Source: Carboxydocella thermautotrophica
GTDB lineage: Bacteria; Bacillota; GCA-003054495; Carboxydocellales; Carboxydocellaceae
DNA length: 64,000 bases
Direction: 5' to 3'
NCBI GenBank assembly: GCA_003054495.1
Contig: CP028514.1
Span: 980,501-1,044,500 of the forward strand
Below the pieces are notes generated by a model, which saw only the letters and a program-made list of their open reading frames with translations, did not search any database and was not told where the DNA came from. Made by a program: the position numbers and the translations under genes. Each line of letters opens with the position of its first letter. The stretch's first letter is position 1. Positions 28,369 to 36,015 of this stretch are shown here, piece after piece.

Positions 28369-30093
28369 ATGGAGAAAACTGAAATTCTGGCACCCAGTCC
28401 GGGTAAACACAACCTGGAAAACTATGAAGAGGCCTATAAAAATTTCCGCTGGGAAGATGTTGAAAAGGAATTTTCCTGGTATACTACCGGCAAAGTAAAC
28501 ATGGCCTATGAGTGTGTTGACCGCCACTGTGAGACCTGGCGCAAAAATAAAGTGGCTCTTTACTACAGTGATGGGGTACGGGATGAAAAATACACCTTCC
28601 AGGACATGAAATTCATGTCCAATAAGGTTGCCAATGTTCTGAAGAAGCTGGGCATTGAAAAAGGAGATCGGGTCTTTATCTTTATGCCGCGTAGTCCGGA
28701 ACTATATTTTGCTGTACTGGGCATTCTTAAGATCGGCGCCATTTGCGGTCCGCTGTTTGAAGCCTTTATGATGGACGCAGTACGGGACCGGATGCAGGAT
28801 TGCGATGCGGTTGCCCTCTTCACTACTCCTAAACTGCTGGAACGGGTGGACTTGCCCAATTTGCCAGCATTAAAGCATGTAATCCTGGTTGGTGCCAAAG
28901 ATGAGGACTTAACCGATCCCCGTTTCCATAGTTTCGAAAAGCTGATGGAAGAGGCTTCCCGGGAATTCGATATTGTCTGGGTAGACCGGGAAGACCCGAT
29001 GATGATCCACTATACCTCAGGTTCTACCGGCAAGCCCAAAGGGGTATTGCATGTCCATAATGCCATGATTCAGCATTATCAGACAGCCAAGTGGGTACTG
29101 GACCTGCAGGAAGAGGATATCTACTGGTGTACCGCTGACCCTGGCTGGGTAACCGGTACTTCCTACGGGATTTTTGGGCCCTGGCTCAATGGCGCTTCCA
29201 GTGTGATTCGGGGTGGCCGGTTCAGTCCTGATGACTGGTATGCGACTATCGAAAAATATGGGGTAACTGTCTGGTACAGTGCTCCTACCGCTTTCCGGAT
29301 GTTGATGGCAGCGGGTGATGAACTGGTCAAGAAATATGACCTGTCCAGTCTGCGTCACATTCTTTCCGTCGGTGAACCTCTTAACCCCGAAGTAGTTCGC
29401 TGGGGGATGAAGGTCTTCGGTATCCGCATCCATGATACCTGGTGGATGACTGAAACTGGCGGTCAATTGATCTGTAACTATCCTTGCATGCCCATCAAGC
29501 CCGGTTCTATGGGCAGACCTTTCCCGGGAGTCTATGCGGCGATTGTAGATGATCAGGGGAATGAATTGCCTCCCTATCGAATGGGTAACCTGGCCATTCG
29601 TAAAGGCTGGCCTTCCATGATGCGGGCCATCTGGAAGAATGAAGAGAAATACAAGGAGTATTTCCGCCTGGAGCCCTGGTATATTTCCGGCGACTCCGCC
29701 TACAAAGACGAAGATGGCTATTTCTGGTTCCAGGGCCGGGTTGATGATGTCATCAACACCTCCGGTGAACGGGTTGGTCCTTTTGAGGTTGAGAGCAAAC
29801 TGGTAGAACATCCGGCTGTGGCAGAAGCAGGGGTTATCGGTAAACCCGATCCGCTGCGGGGTGAAATCATCAAGGCCTTCATCTCTTTACGGGAAGGCTA
29901 TACCTGGACACCGGAATTGGAAGAAGATATTAAGCAATTTGTTAAAAAAGGTCTGGCAGCTCATGCTGCGCCCAGAGAAATTGAAGTACGGGATAAACTG
30001 CCCAAGACCCGTTCCGGTAAAATCATGCGGCGGGTACTGAAAGCCTGGGAACTGGGCCTGCCCACCGGTGACCTTTCTACAATGGAGGATTAA
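28369..30093 (+). CDS. acsA: Acetyl-CoA synthetase, AMP-forming (short type)
   Basis: This 574-residue ANL-superfamily enzyme activates acetate (or a related short acid) through acetyl-AMP to acetyl-CoA. Motifs are MIHYTSGSTGKPKGVLHVH (ATP phosphate loop), WCTADPGWVTGTSYGIFGP, DTWWMTETGG, ISGDSAYKDEDGYFWFQGR (hinge) and the acetylatable Lys in LPKTRSGKIMRR. Length equals the B. subtilis AcsA short form. It is monocistronic, with a strong terminator behind. The GGGGGATGG before ATG 28369 is a fair RBS. It lies next to the lactate genes and may recover acetate. Confidence 0.93.
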   Translation: MEKTEILAPSPGKHNLENYEEAYKNFRWEDVEKEFSWYTTGKVNMAYECVDRHCETWRKNKVALYYSDGVRDEKYTFQDMKFMSNKVANVLKKLGIEKGDRVFIFMPRSPELYFAVLGILKIGAICGPLFEAFMMDAVRDRMQDCDAVALFTTPKLLERVDLPNLPALKHVILVGAKDEDLTDPRFHSFEKLMEEASREFDIVWVDREDPMMIHYTSGSTGKPKGVLHVHNAMIQHYQTAKWVLDLQEEDIYWCTADPGWVTGTSYGIFGPWLNGASSVIRGGRFSPDDWYATIEKYGVTVWYSAPTAFRMLMAAGDELVKKYDLSSLRHILSVGEPLNPEVVRWGMKVFGIRIHDTWWMTETGGQLICNYPCMPIKPGSMGRPFPGVYAAIVDDQGNELPPYRMGNLAIRKGWPSMMRAIWKNEEKYKEYFRLEPWYISGDSAYKDEDGYFWFQGRVDDVINTSGERVGPFEVESKLVEHPAVAEAGVIGKPDPLRGEIIKAFISLREGYTWTPELEEDIKQFVKKGLAAHAAPREIEVRDKLPKTRSGKIMRRVLKAWELGLPTGDLSTMED

Positions 30094-30100
30094 AAGGCTG

Positions 30101-30166
30101 ATAACCCTCTTGCCCCTTTTTGTCTCCCTCCCCGGAGACTATCTTGGGGCAAGGGGGTTATTTTTC
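30101..30166 (+). terminator. Terminator after acsA
   Basis: A 16-bp perfect outer stem (30101-30116 with 30146-30161) encloses a second 6-bp hairpin (30122-30127 with 30134-30139) and is followed by a run of T. Confidence 0.88.
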
Positions 30167-30239
30167 TGGTGTGACCGGGTTCACAGAAAAGATGGGAAGT
30201 TTTAGTTAAAATATAAAAAAGTGCTGTGAGGTGGTTGAA

Positions 30240-30644
30240 ATGGCCGGGTTGGTAGATGCTTTGAAAAGTGATCATGCTGTGATTCTGGCGACCCTGAACA
30301 AAATTAAGGAAGTGGGCATATCCAGTAAAGAAGGACGGGATAAGCTTCTGGAAGTCAAAAACCTGCTACTGCACCATCTACAGAGAGAAGACAGGGAACT
30401 TTATCCCCATCTACGGCGAGCAGCAGAGGTTGATATCTCTTTGCGCCAGACTCTGGAGTTATTCGCCAAAGACATGGATGAGATTTCGCGGCTGGCTATG
30501 GAGTTTTTTCAGAAATACGCCCAGGGTGGGGCCGGGATCGAATTTGCGCGGGATTTTGGCCGTTTATATGCGACTTTGGGAGAAAGAATCAGGCGGGAAG
30601 AAAACATAATCTATGTTCGCTTTCAGCAATTAGAGAAAAAATAA
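30240..30644 (+). CDS. Hemerythrin HHE domain protein
   Basis: This 134-residue four-helix protein has the HHE cation-binding pattern: H in LKSDHAVILATL, H-H and E in LLHHLQREDRELYPHLRR, and E-E in RIRREENIIYVRF. Such proteins bind a non-heme di-iron site and sense or store O2 or NO, or aid Fe-S repair. The ligand spacing is of the short HHE type. ATG 30240 follows GAGGTGG; a GTG three codons earlier is part of that RBS region. It has a terminator at its stop codon and stands alone before the lactate permease gene. Confidence 0.8.
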   Translation: MAGLVDALKSDHAVILATLNKIKEVGISSKEGRDKLLEVKNLLLHHLQREDRELYPHLRRAAEVDISLRQTLELFAKDMDEISRLAMEFFQKYAQGGAGIEFARDFGRLYATLGERIRREENIIYVRFQQLEKK

Positions 30645-30669
30645 GGGGGCAAGTGCCCTCTTATTTTTT
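30643..30669 (+). terminator. Terminator after hemerythrin gene
   Basis: An 8-bp stem with one G-T pair (30643-30650 with 30655-30662), loop AAGT, is followed by ATTTTTTA. It begins inside the stop codon. Confidence 0.7.
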
Positions 30670-30731
30670 ACTGAATTTGTACTAAAAATAACTTTTGAAA
30701 TTATCAAAAAATTTGCTTCTTTCAGCAGGAA

Positions 30732-30777
30732 TTGTGATAAAGTTGTCGAATATGTTAATGGCAAAGTGGTCAGGCCA
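30732..30777 (+). promoter_or_regulatory. Possible promoter and FadR-type operator before lactate permease
   Basis: TGGTCAGGCCA (30767-30777) fits the TGGT-N3-ACCA half-site pattern of FadR/LldR regulators with one change, and resembles the perfect copy before glcD. A weak promoter, TTGTGA (30732-30737), 16 bp, GTTAAT (30754-30759), would place the operator at the transcription start. The leader to the ATG is about 140 nt. Confidence 0.5.
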
Positions 30778-30917
30778 ATAGTCCATCAAACAAGATGACA
30801 GGTCTGAAAGCCTGACAATAAGCGATTTTTAAGCCGGGGGTGAAATGAAGGGGGAAAAAGACAAACTAGTTATAATGAAAACGCTGGCACAAAATTGGAA
30901 AGGAGAGGTAAAAAATT

Positions 30918-32672
30918 ATGACCTGGAAAATGGTGATTGATCCTTTAAACAACATCGGCCTCTCTGCATTGATGGCAGCTGTGCCCATTCTCTATATGTT
31001 CTGGGCTCTGGCTGTCAAGCGGATGAAGGGGCATATCGCCGGGGTCACAACAGTTATTCTGGCGGTACTGGTAGCGATTTTCGGTTACGGCATGCCTGCT
31101 AAACTGGCCCTTCTCTCAACTGGCTATGGTATGCTTTATGGTCTGTTCCCCATTGCCTGGATAGTTGTTACTGCTGTTTATCTCTACAACATTACTGTTA
31201 AAACCGGTCAATTTGAAATCATTAAAAACTCCATCGCCTCCATTACCGATGACCGGCGTTTACAGGCCTTATTGATTGCTTTTTCCTTTGGTGCCTTCCT
31301 GGAAGGGGCAGCTGGTTTCGGTACACCGGTGGCTATCTCCGGTGCGATGCTGGTCGGTCTGGGCTTTAACCCCCTCTATGCTGCCGGGATTTGTTTGATC
31401 GCCAATACTGCACCAGTAGCCTTTGGCGGTGTGGGTATTCCTATAATCGTAGCTGGACAGGTAACCGGGATTGATGCGATGGCGATTAGCCAGATGGTAG
31501 GCAGGACTTTGCCGTTCCTGTCTGTGATGGTACCTTTTTACCTGATTATACTGATGGCTGGATGGAAGAAGATGGTGGAAGTCTGGCCGGCGGTGCTGGT
31601 CAGCGGAGCTTCCTTTGCCATAGCCCAGTGGTATTCTGCTAACTACCTGAGCCCGATGTTGCCGGATATTATCGCATCTCTGGTATCCATTGTCGCTCTG
31701 GCTGCTTTTCTCAAAGTCTGGAAGCCGCCCACAACCTGGCGCTTTGCTGATGAAGCCCCCAGCCTGGGGAAAGAAAAATTGCAGTATAGTGCCGGGCAGG
31801 TTTTGAAAGCCTGGGCTCCCTTTATCATTCTGACCATCTTCATCACAGCCTGGGGCTTGAAGCCGGTTAAAGATGCTCTGGATTATTTCGGTCTGGTCAA
31901 GTTTGAAATTCCTGGCCTGCATAATATGATCATCAAAGGCGAAAAACCTATGGAAGCGATCTTTAAGCTCAATTATCTGAGTGCAGCAGGTACGGCTATC
32001 CTGATTTCGGCTTTTGTTTCCATCATTATGCTGGGCATGCCTATTTCCGAAGGGATCAAAACCTTCTTTGAAACCCTGAAGACTCTGCGTTATCCTATTT
32101 TGACCATAGCTTCCGTTCTGGGCTTTGCCTATATTGCCAACTTCTCTGGTATGTCCATTACCATGGGTACAGCTTTAGCAGCAACCGGTAAATTCTTCCC
32201 CTTCTTTGCACCTTTCCTGGGCTGGCTGGGTGTATTCATTACCGGTTCCGATACCTCGGCCAATGCTCTGTTTGGCAAACTGCAAGCAGTTACGGCCGAT
32301 AAAATCGGCGTTGACCCGGTGGTCACAGTGGCCGCCAATACTTCGGGTGGGGTTACCGGTAAGATGATTTCTCCCCAGTCCATCGCAGTTGCTACTGCTG
32401 CCGTTGGTCTGGTTGGACATGAAGCCGATCTCTTCCGCTTTACGGTTAAACATTCCTTGATTTTTGCCACCATTATCGGTGTTTTTGTAACCTTGCAGGC
32501 ATATGTACTGACCTGGATGATTCCCAAGTATAAAATGGTAGAAGCAGCGGCTGCTGCAGCTGCTCAAAAAGTATTCCCGACTCTGGGTGCGACTTACCTG
32601 GGGTATACAGTGGCACTGGTTGCTCTCGTTTTTATCCTGGTTCTGGTCATGAACCGGAAAAAGACAGCGTAA
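30918..32672 (+). CDS. lldP: L-lactate permease
   Basis: This 584-residue LctP/LldP-family membrane protein (12-14 helices) imports lactate or glycolate with protons. The family segment FSFGAFLEGAAGFGTPVAISGA is split over about residues 119-141, and GVFITGSDTSANALFGKLQ is the conserved C-terminal motif, followed by TSGGVTGKMISPQSIAVA. AAGGAGAGG precedes ATG 30918. It lies upstream of two lactate dehydrogenase systems, and the order permease-glcD-glcF-lutC-lutB is also seen in the organic acid oxidation cluster of Desulfovibrio. A hairpin separates it from glcD. Confidence 0.93.
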   Translation: MTWKMVIDPLNNIGLSALMAAVPILYMFWALAVKRMKGHIAGVTTVILAVLVAIFGYGMPAKLALLSTGYGMLYGLFPIAWIVVTAVYLYNITVKTGQFEIIKNSIASITDDRRLQALLIAFSFGAFLEGAAGFGTPVAISGAMLVGLGFNPLYAAGICLIANTAPVAFGGVGIPIIVAGQVTGIDAMAISQMVGRTLPFLSVMVPFYLIILMAGWKKMVEVWPAVLVSGASFAIAQWYSANYLSPMLPDIIASLVSIVALAAFLKVWKPPTTWRFADEAPSLGKEKLQYSAGQVLKAWAPFIILTIFITAWGLKPVKDALDYFGLVKFEIPGLHNMIIKGEKPMEAIFKLNYLSAAGTAILISAFVSIIMLGMPISEGIKTFFETLKTLRYPILTIASVLGFAYIANFSGMSITMGTALAATGKFFPFFAPFLGWLGVFITGSDTSANALFGKLQAVTADKIGVDPVVTVAANTSGGVTGKMISPQSIAVATAAVGLVGHEADLFRFTVKHSLIFATIIGVFVTLQAYVLTWMIPKYKMVEAAAAAAAQKVFPTLGATYLGYTVALVALVFILVLVMNRKKTA

Positions 32673-32684
32673 GTTGTGATGGCG

Positions 32685-32720
32685 GACAGGGAGGAAAAGC
32701 TCCCTGTCTCTTCCCTTTAG
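32685..32720 (+). terminator. Hairpin after lactate permease gene
   Basis: A perfect 9-bp stem GACAGGGAG/CTCCCTGTC (32685-32693 with 32700-32708) is followed by a pyrimidine tract TCTTCCCTTT. This is a moderate terminator that may let some transcription into glcD. Confidence 0.6.
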
Positions 32721-32722
32721 TG

Positions 32723-32733
32723 TGGTCAGACCA
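32723..32733 (+). promoter_or_regulatory. FadR/LldR-type operator before glcD
   Basis: TGGTCAGACCA is a perfect TGGT-N3-ACCA palindrome, the core pattern of FadR-subfamily GntR repressors of lactate operons. It lies 29 nt before glcD. The likely binder is the FadR-type protein encoded at 38.2 kb. Confidence 0.6.
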
Positions 32734-32762
32734 TCAGACCTTAATAACAAGGAGGAGAAAAC

Positions 32763-34157
32763 ATGCTGGAGCATAAGATACTGGAGCAATTGCAGGAAAT
32801 AGTCGGTACCCAGAATGTCCTGACCAAAAAAACTGACCTGATCACTTACAGTTATGATGCTACTGCTGATATGCCCCGCCAGTTACCTGATGTGGTGGTC
32901 TTGCCGGCAACTACGGAGGAAGTAAAGCGGATAGTAGAACTGGCCCGGTCGAACCAGCTGGCTATCTATCCCCGGGGAGCCGGGACAAACCTGAGTGGTG
33001 GCACCATTCCCTTGAAAAGGGGGATAGTTCTTTCCTTCCAGCGGATGAATGCTATTCTGGAAGTGGATGCCGATAACTTAACGGCCACCGTTCAGCCGGG
33101 GGTCATTATCCAGGATCTGAACAATGCGGTGGCTAAATTTGGTCTGATTTATCCCCCCGATCCCGGGACAGTGGCTACTGCCACCATGGGCGGCTCGGTT
33201 TCCGAGTGTTCTGGCGGATTACGTGGCTTAAAGTACGGGGTGACCAAACACTATGTCATGGGTATGGAAGTAGTACTGGCCAGTGGTGAAGTGGTACGAT
33301 TTGGTGGGAAAACAGTGAAAAATGTGACTGCCTATGATTTTGCCTCTCTGTTTGTAGGTTCAGAGGGTACTCTGGGCATTATAACTGAAATTACGGTAAA
33401 ATTGATTCCGGCGCCCAAATATCGTCGTTCCCTGTTAGCCCTCTTTGATCGTCTGGAGGACGCCGGTAACACCGTTTCCGGGATTATTAGAAATCATGTG
33501 ATTCCGGCAACCCTGGAAATTATGGATAAAAAGACGATTGAAACTGTAGAAAATTACGCTAAAGTCGGTTTGCCAACCGATGTAGAGGCGTTATTACTGA
33601 TAGAAGTAGATGGGATGGTACCGGAATTGGTAGAAGCAGAAGCTCAGGTGGTTCTGCGGGTAATCCAGGAGAATAATGGTAAGGTGCGGATGGCTGCCAC
33701 TGACCAGGAACGGGAACAACTGTGGGCAGCCCGGCGGGCAGCATTGCCAGCTCTAGCCCAGCTCAGTCCGACTACAGTGCTGGAAGATGCAACTGTTCCC
33801 CGGACGCGAATTACCGACATGCTGCTGGCAATTCAAAAAATTGCCGAAAAGTACCGGCTGAATATCGGTACTTTTGGACATGCCGGTGATGGCAATTTGC
33901 ATCCCACCATTCTGGCGGATGCCAGCAATCAAGAGGAGATGATCAGAGTCCATCAGGCGGTGGACGAGATTTTTGCTGCTGCCCTCAGCATGGGCGGAAC
34001 TTTATCGGGAGAGCACGGGATCGGTATAGCCAAAATGAAGTACCTGAAGAATGAACTGGGTCAGCCAGGGTTGGCCTTAATGCGTCGGGTAAAAGAGGCC
34101 CTTGATCCTGATTATCTGCTCAACCCCGGCAAAATGGTCCCATTGAAAGGGGAGTAA
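32763..34157 (+). CDS. glcD: FAD-linked oxidase, GlcD-type D-lactate/glycolate dehydrogenase subunit
   Basis: This 464-residue flavoprotein oxidises D-lactate, glycolate or another 2-hydroxy acid. The VAO/PCMH FAD-binding half shows YPRGAGTNLSGGTIPL and the GTVATATMGGSVSECSGG segment; the C-terminal substrate domain ends with GTFGHAGDGNLHPTI (His ligand cluster) and GGTLSGEHGIGIAKMKYL. GGAGGAG precedes ATG 32763. The Fe-S partner GlcF follows after 5 nt. The pair corresponds to the D-lactate dehydrogenase of Desulfovibrio-type clusters, but glycolate cannot be excluded. Confidence 0.92.
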   Translation: MLEHKILEQLQEIVGTQNVLTKKTDLITYSYDATADMPRQLPDVVVLPATTEEVKRIVELARSNQLAIYPRGAGTNLSGGTIPLKRGIVLSFQRMNAILEVDADNLTATVQPGVIIQDLNNAVAKFGLIYPPDPGTVATATMGGSVSECSGGLRGLKYGVTKHYVMGMEVVLASGEVVRFGGKTVKNVTAYDFASLFVGSEGTLGIITEITVKLIPAPKYRRSLLALFDRLEDAGNTVSGIIRNHVIPATLEIMDKKTIETVENYAKVGLPTDVEALLLIEVDGMVPELVEAEAQVVLRVIQENNGKVRMAATDQEREQLWAARRAALPALAQLSPTTVLEDATVPRTRITDMLLAIQKIAEKYRLNIGTFGHAGDGNLHPTILADASNQEEMIRVHQAVDEIFAAALSMGGTLSGEHGIGIAKMKYLKNELGQPGLALMRRVKEALDPDYLLNPGKMVPLKGE

Positions 34158-34162
34158 CTGCC

Positions 34163-35461
34163 ATGGCTACACTTTACGATGATTTGCAACAGGTTAAACC
34201 GGAACTGGCCAAATGCATGAAATGCGGTAATTGTATGGCAGTCTGTCCTATATATATCACCGAGAAAACGGAAGCCGGGGTAGCCCGGGGGAAAATCACC
34301 CTGGCGGAGGCTTTGCTGGCAGGAGATTTGGACCTGCAGGATGAAGATTTAATCCACAAACTGTTTAACTGTCTGGTTTGTAAATCCTGTATGCAGAATT
34401 GTCCCTGTGGTGTAAAGTTTGACCGCATTATCCTGGCCTTGCGGGCAGAGATCGCCCGGCAGAAGGGGTTACACCCGCTGAAAAAAGCCATTTTTGCAGC
34501 CTTGAAAAAACAGGGTTTATTTGATCTGGGTATGCGTCTGGGCGGCAGTTTTCAGGGCCTGGTTTTCCGCCGCCATCCGGAAAAGAAAGCCTACTATCCC
34601 CGTTTTCGCATGGGTTTAAGTATGAAGCGAATCTTGCCTGCTCTGGCTCCAGTTCCTTTCCGCAGCCAGGTTCCGGCTCTGGTGTCTGCCAGCAAAGAAG
34701 GGGAAAAGCCATTGCGGGTGGCTTTCTTCACCGGTTGTTCGATCAATTATATTTACCCCCAGATCGGTCATGATGTTATAGAAGTACTGAAAGAAAACGG
34801 GGTGGAAGTAGTAATTACCAGGGACCAGTGCTGTTGCGGCATTGCAACCTTTGTGCACGGGGATGTGGCAACAGCCAGGGAACTGGCCCGCAAGAATCTG
34901 GAAGCTTTTGCCGATTGTGGTGCTGATTATATTATTACTGCCTGTGGCTCCTGCGGGGGTTCCTGGCAGCATGAATTCAAGGAATTGCTGGGGGATGACC
35001 CCATATATGGACCTAAAGCCGAATACTGGAGCAGCCGCACTTATGATATTTCTACCTTTTTAACCAGAGTTATCAACTACCGCAAACCTCAGGGAGAAAT
35101 AAATGTAACAGTAACCTATCACGACCCCTGTCATTTGAAAAAGACCATGAAGGTTTATCAGGAACCGAGGGAAATCCTGCGGGCGATTCCTGGGGTGGAA
35201 CTGAAGGAGATGAACAAGCCCGATGCCTGTTGTGGTAGTGGCGGTTCTTTTAGCTTAACCCATTATGAAACTTCTATGGAAATTAACCAGCGCAAAATTG
35301 CGGATGCCAGTCAGACCGGGGCAGAAGAAGTGATTACCGGCTGCCCGGCCTGTATGATGCATCTTGCCGATGGTATCAATCAGTTTGGCAAGGGTCAGGA
35401 GGTAGTCCACTATATTTCGCTCCTGGCTGAGTCCTACCGGAAGGAAAAAGGAGGAAAATAG
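34163..35461 (+). CDS. glcF: GlcF-type Fe-S subunit (CCG domains)
   Basis: This 432-residue protein has two N-terminal 4Fe-4S motifs, C18-x2-C-x2-C-x3-C in CMKCGNCMAVCP and CLVCKSCMQNCP, followed by two CCG (DUF3463-type cysteine-rich) domains: GCSINYIYPQIG...CCCG and YHDPCHLKKTMKVYQEPRE...CCGSGGSF. Such subunits pass electrons from the GlcD flavin to quinone or another acceptor, on the membrane's inner face. It follows glcD by 5 nt and ends 2 nt before ldhG. Confidence 0.92.
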   Translation: MATLYDDLQQVKPELAKCMKCGNCMAVCPIYITEKTEAGVARGKITLAEALLAGDLDLQDEDLIHKLFNCLVCKSCMQNCPCGVKFDRIILALRAEIARQKGLHPLKKAIFAALKKQGLFDLGMRLGGSFQGLVFRRHPEKKAYYPRFRMGLSMKRILPALAPVPFRSQVPALVSASKEGEKPLRVAFFTGCSINYIYPQIGHDVIEVLKENGVEVVITRDQCCCGIATFVHGDVATARELARKNLEAFADCGADYIITACGSCGGSWQHEFKELLGDDPIYGPKAEYWSSRTYDISTFLTRVINYRKPQGEINVTVTYHDPCHLKKTMKVYQEPREILRAIPGVELKEMNKPDACCGSGGSFSLTHYETSMEINQRKIADASQTGAEEVITGCPACMMHLADGINQFGKGQEVVHYISLLAESYRKEKGGK

Positions 35462-35463
35462 CT

Positions 35464-36015
35464 GTGTGGGAAGCTTTTAAGACCCGGGCTGAAGCTGTGG
35501 GGGCAGAAGTTTATCGTTTTGCCAGTCAGACAGAAGCTCTGGATTTCATTTTAACTTTCCTGGTACAGGAGGGGGTGGCAAACAGACCTGGGGCTTATGC
35601 GTTCTGGGCAGATTCGCCCCTGATTCAGGGAATGGACTTAAGTGCTCTTGAGGAAAAAATTCCTGGCCTGAAATTCGCCTGCACTAAGGAACTGGCCGCC
35701 CAGGCGCGGATTGGTATCAGTCAAATGGACTGGGGTCTGGCGGACACTGGTACTCTGGTACAGGTTGCTACTCAGGTGGAGCAAAGACTGGTTTCCACTC
35801 TGCCGGAAATTCACCTGGCTATTCTGGGGACCCGGCAGATTCTGCCGGACATGGGCACTCTCCTGCCCCGGGTTAAGCCTACTGAAGCCAGCTACCTGGC
35901 GTTTATTACCGGTCCCAGTCGTACCGCTGATATCGAGCGGGTACTGACCATCGGGGTGCATGGACCTGGACGACTGGTGATAGTGCTGGTGGACGATCTG
36001 GGAGGTGGCAACTAA
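35464..36015 (+). CDS. ldhG: L-lactate dehydrogenase small subunit, LUD domain (LutC/LdhG)
   Basis: This 183-residue LutC-type protein consists of a LUD (lactate utilisation, DUF162) domain, with the GISQMDWGLADTGTLVQVA segment and the C-terminal ITGPSRTADIERVLTIGVHG motif. It is the partner of LutA/LutB in quinone-linked L-lactate oxidation. GTG 35464 follows GGAGGAAAATAG. The stop overlaps the ldhH start (TAATG). Confidence 0.9.
   Translation: MWEAFKTRAEAVGAEVYRFASQTEALDFILTFLVQEGVANRPGAYAFWADSPLIQGMDLSALEEKIPGLKFACTKELAAQARIGISQMDWGLADTGTLVQVATQVEQRLVSTLPEIHLAILGTRQILPDMGTLLPRVKPTEASYLAFITGPSRTADIERVLTIGVHGPGRLVIVLVDDLGGGN

Noticed and set aside
30886-30900. Sigma-54-like element TGGCAC-N5-TGGAA before the lactate permease
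   Set aside because: The invariant GC of the -12 element is missing and no activator site is seen; the AAGGAGAGG RBS overlaps it.
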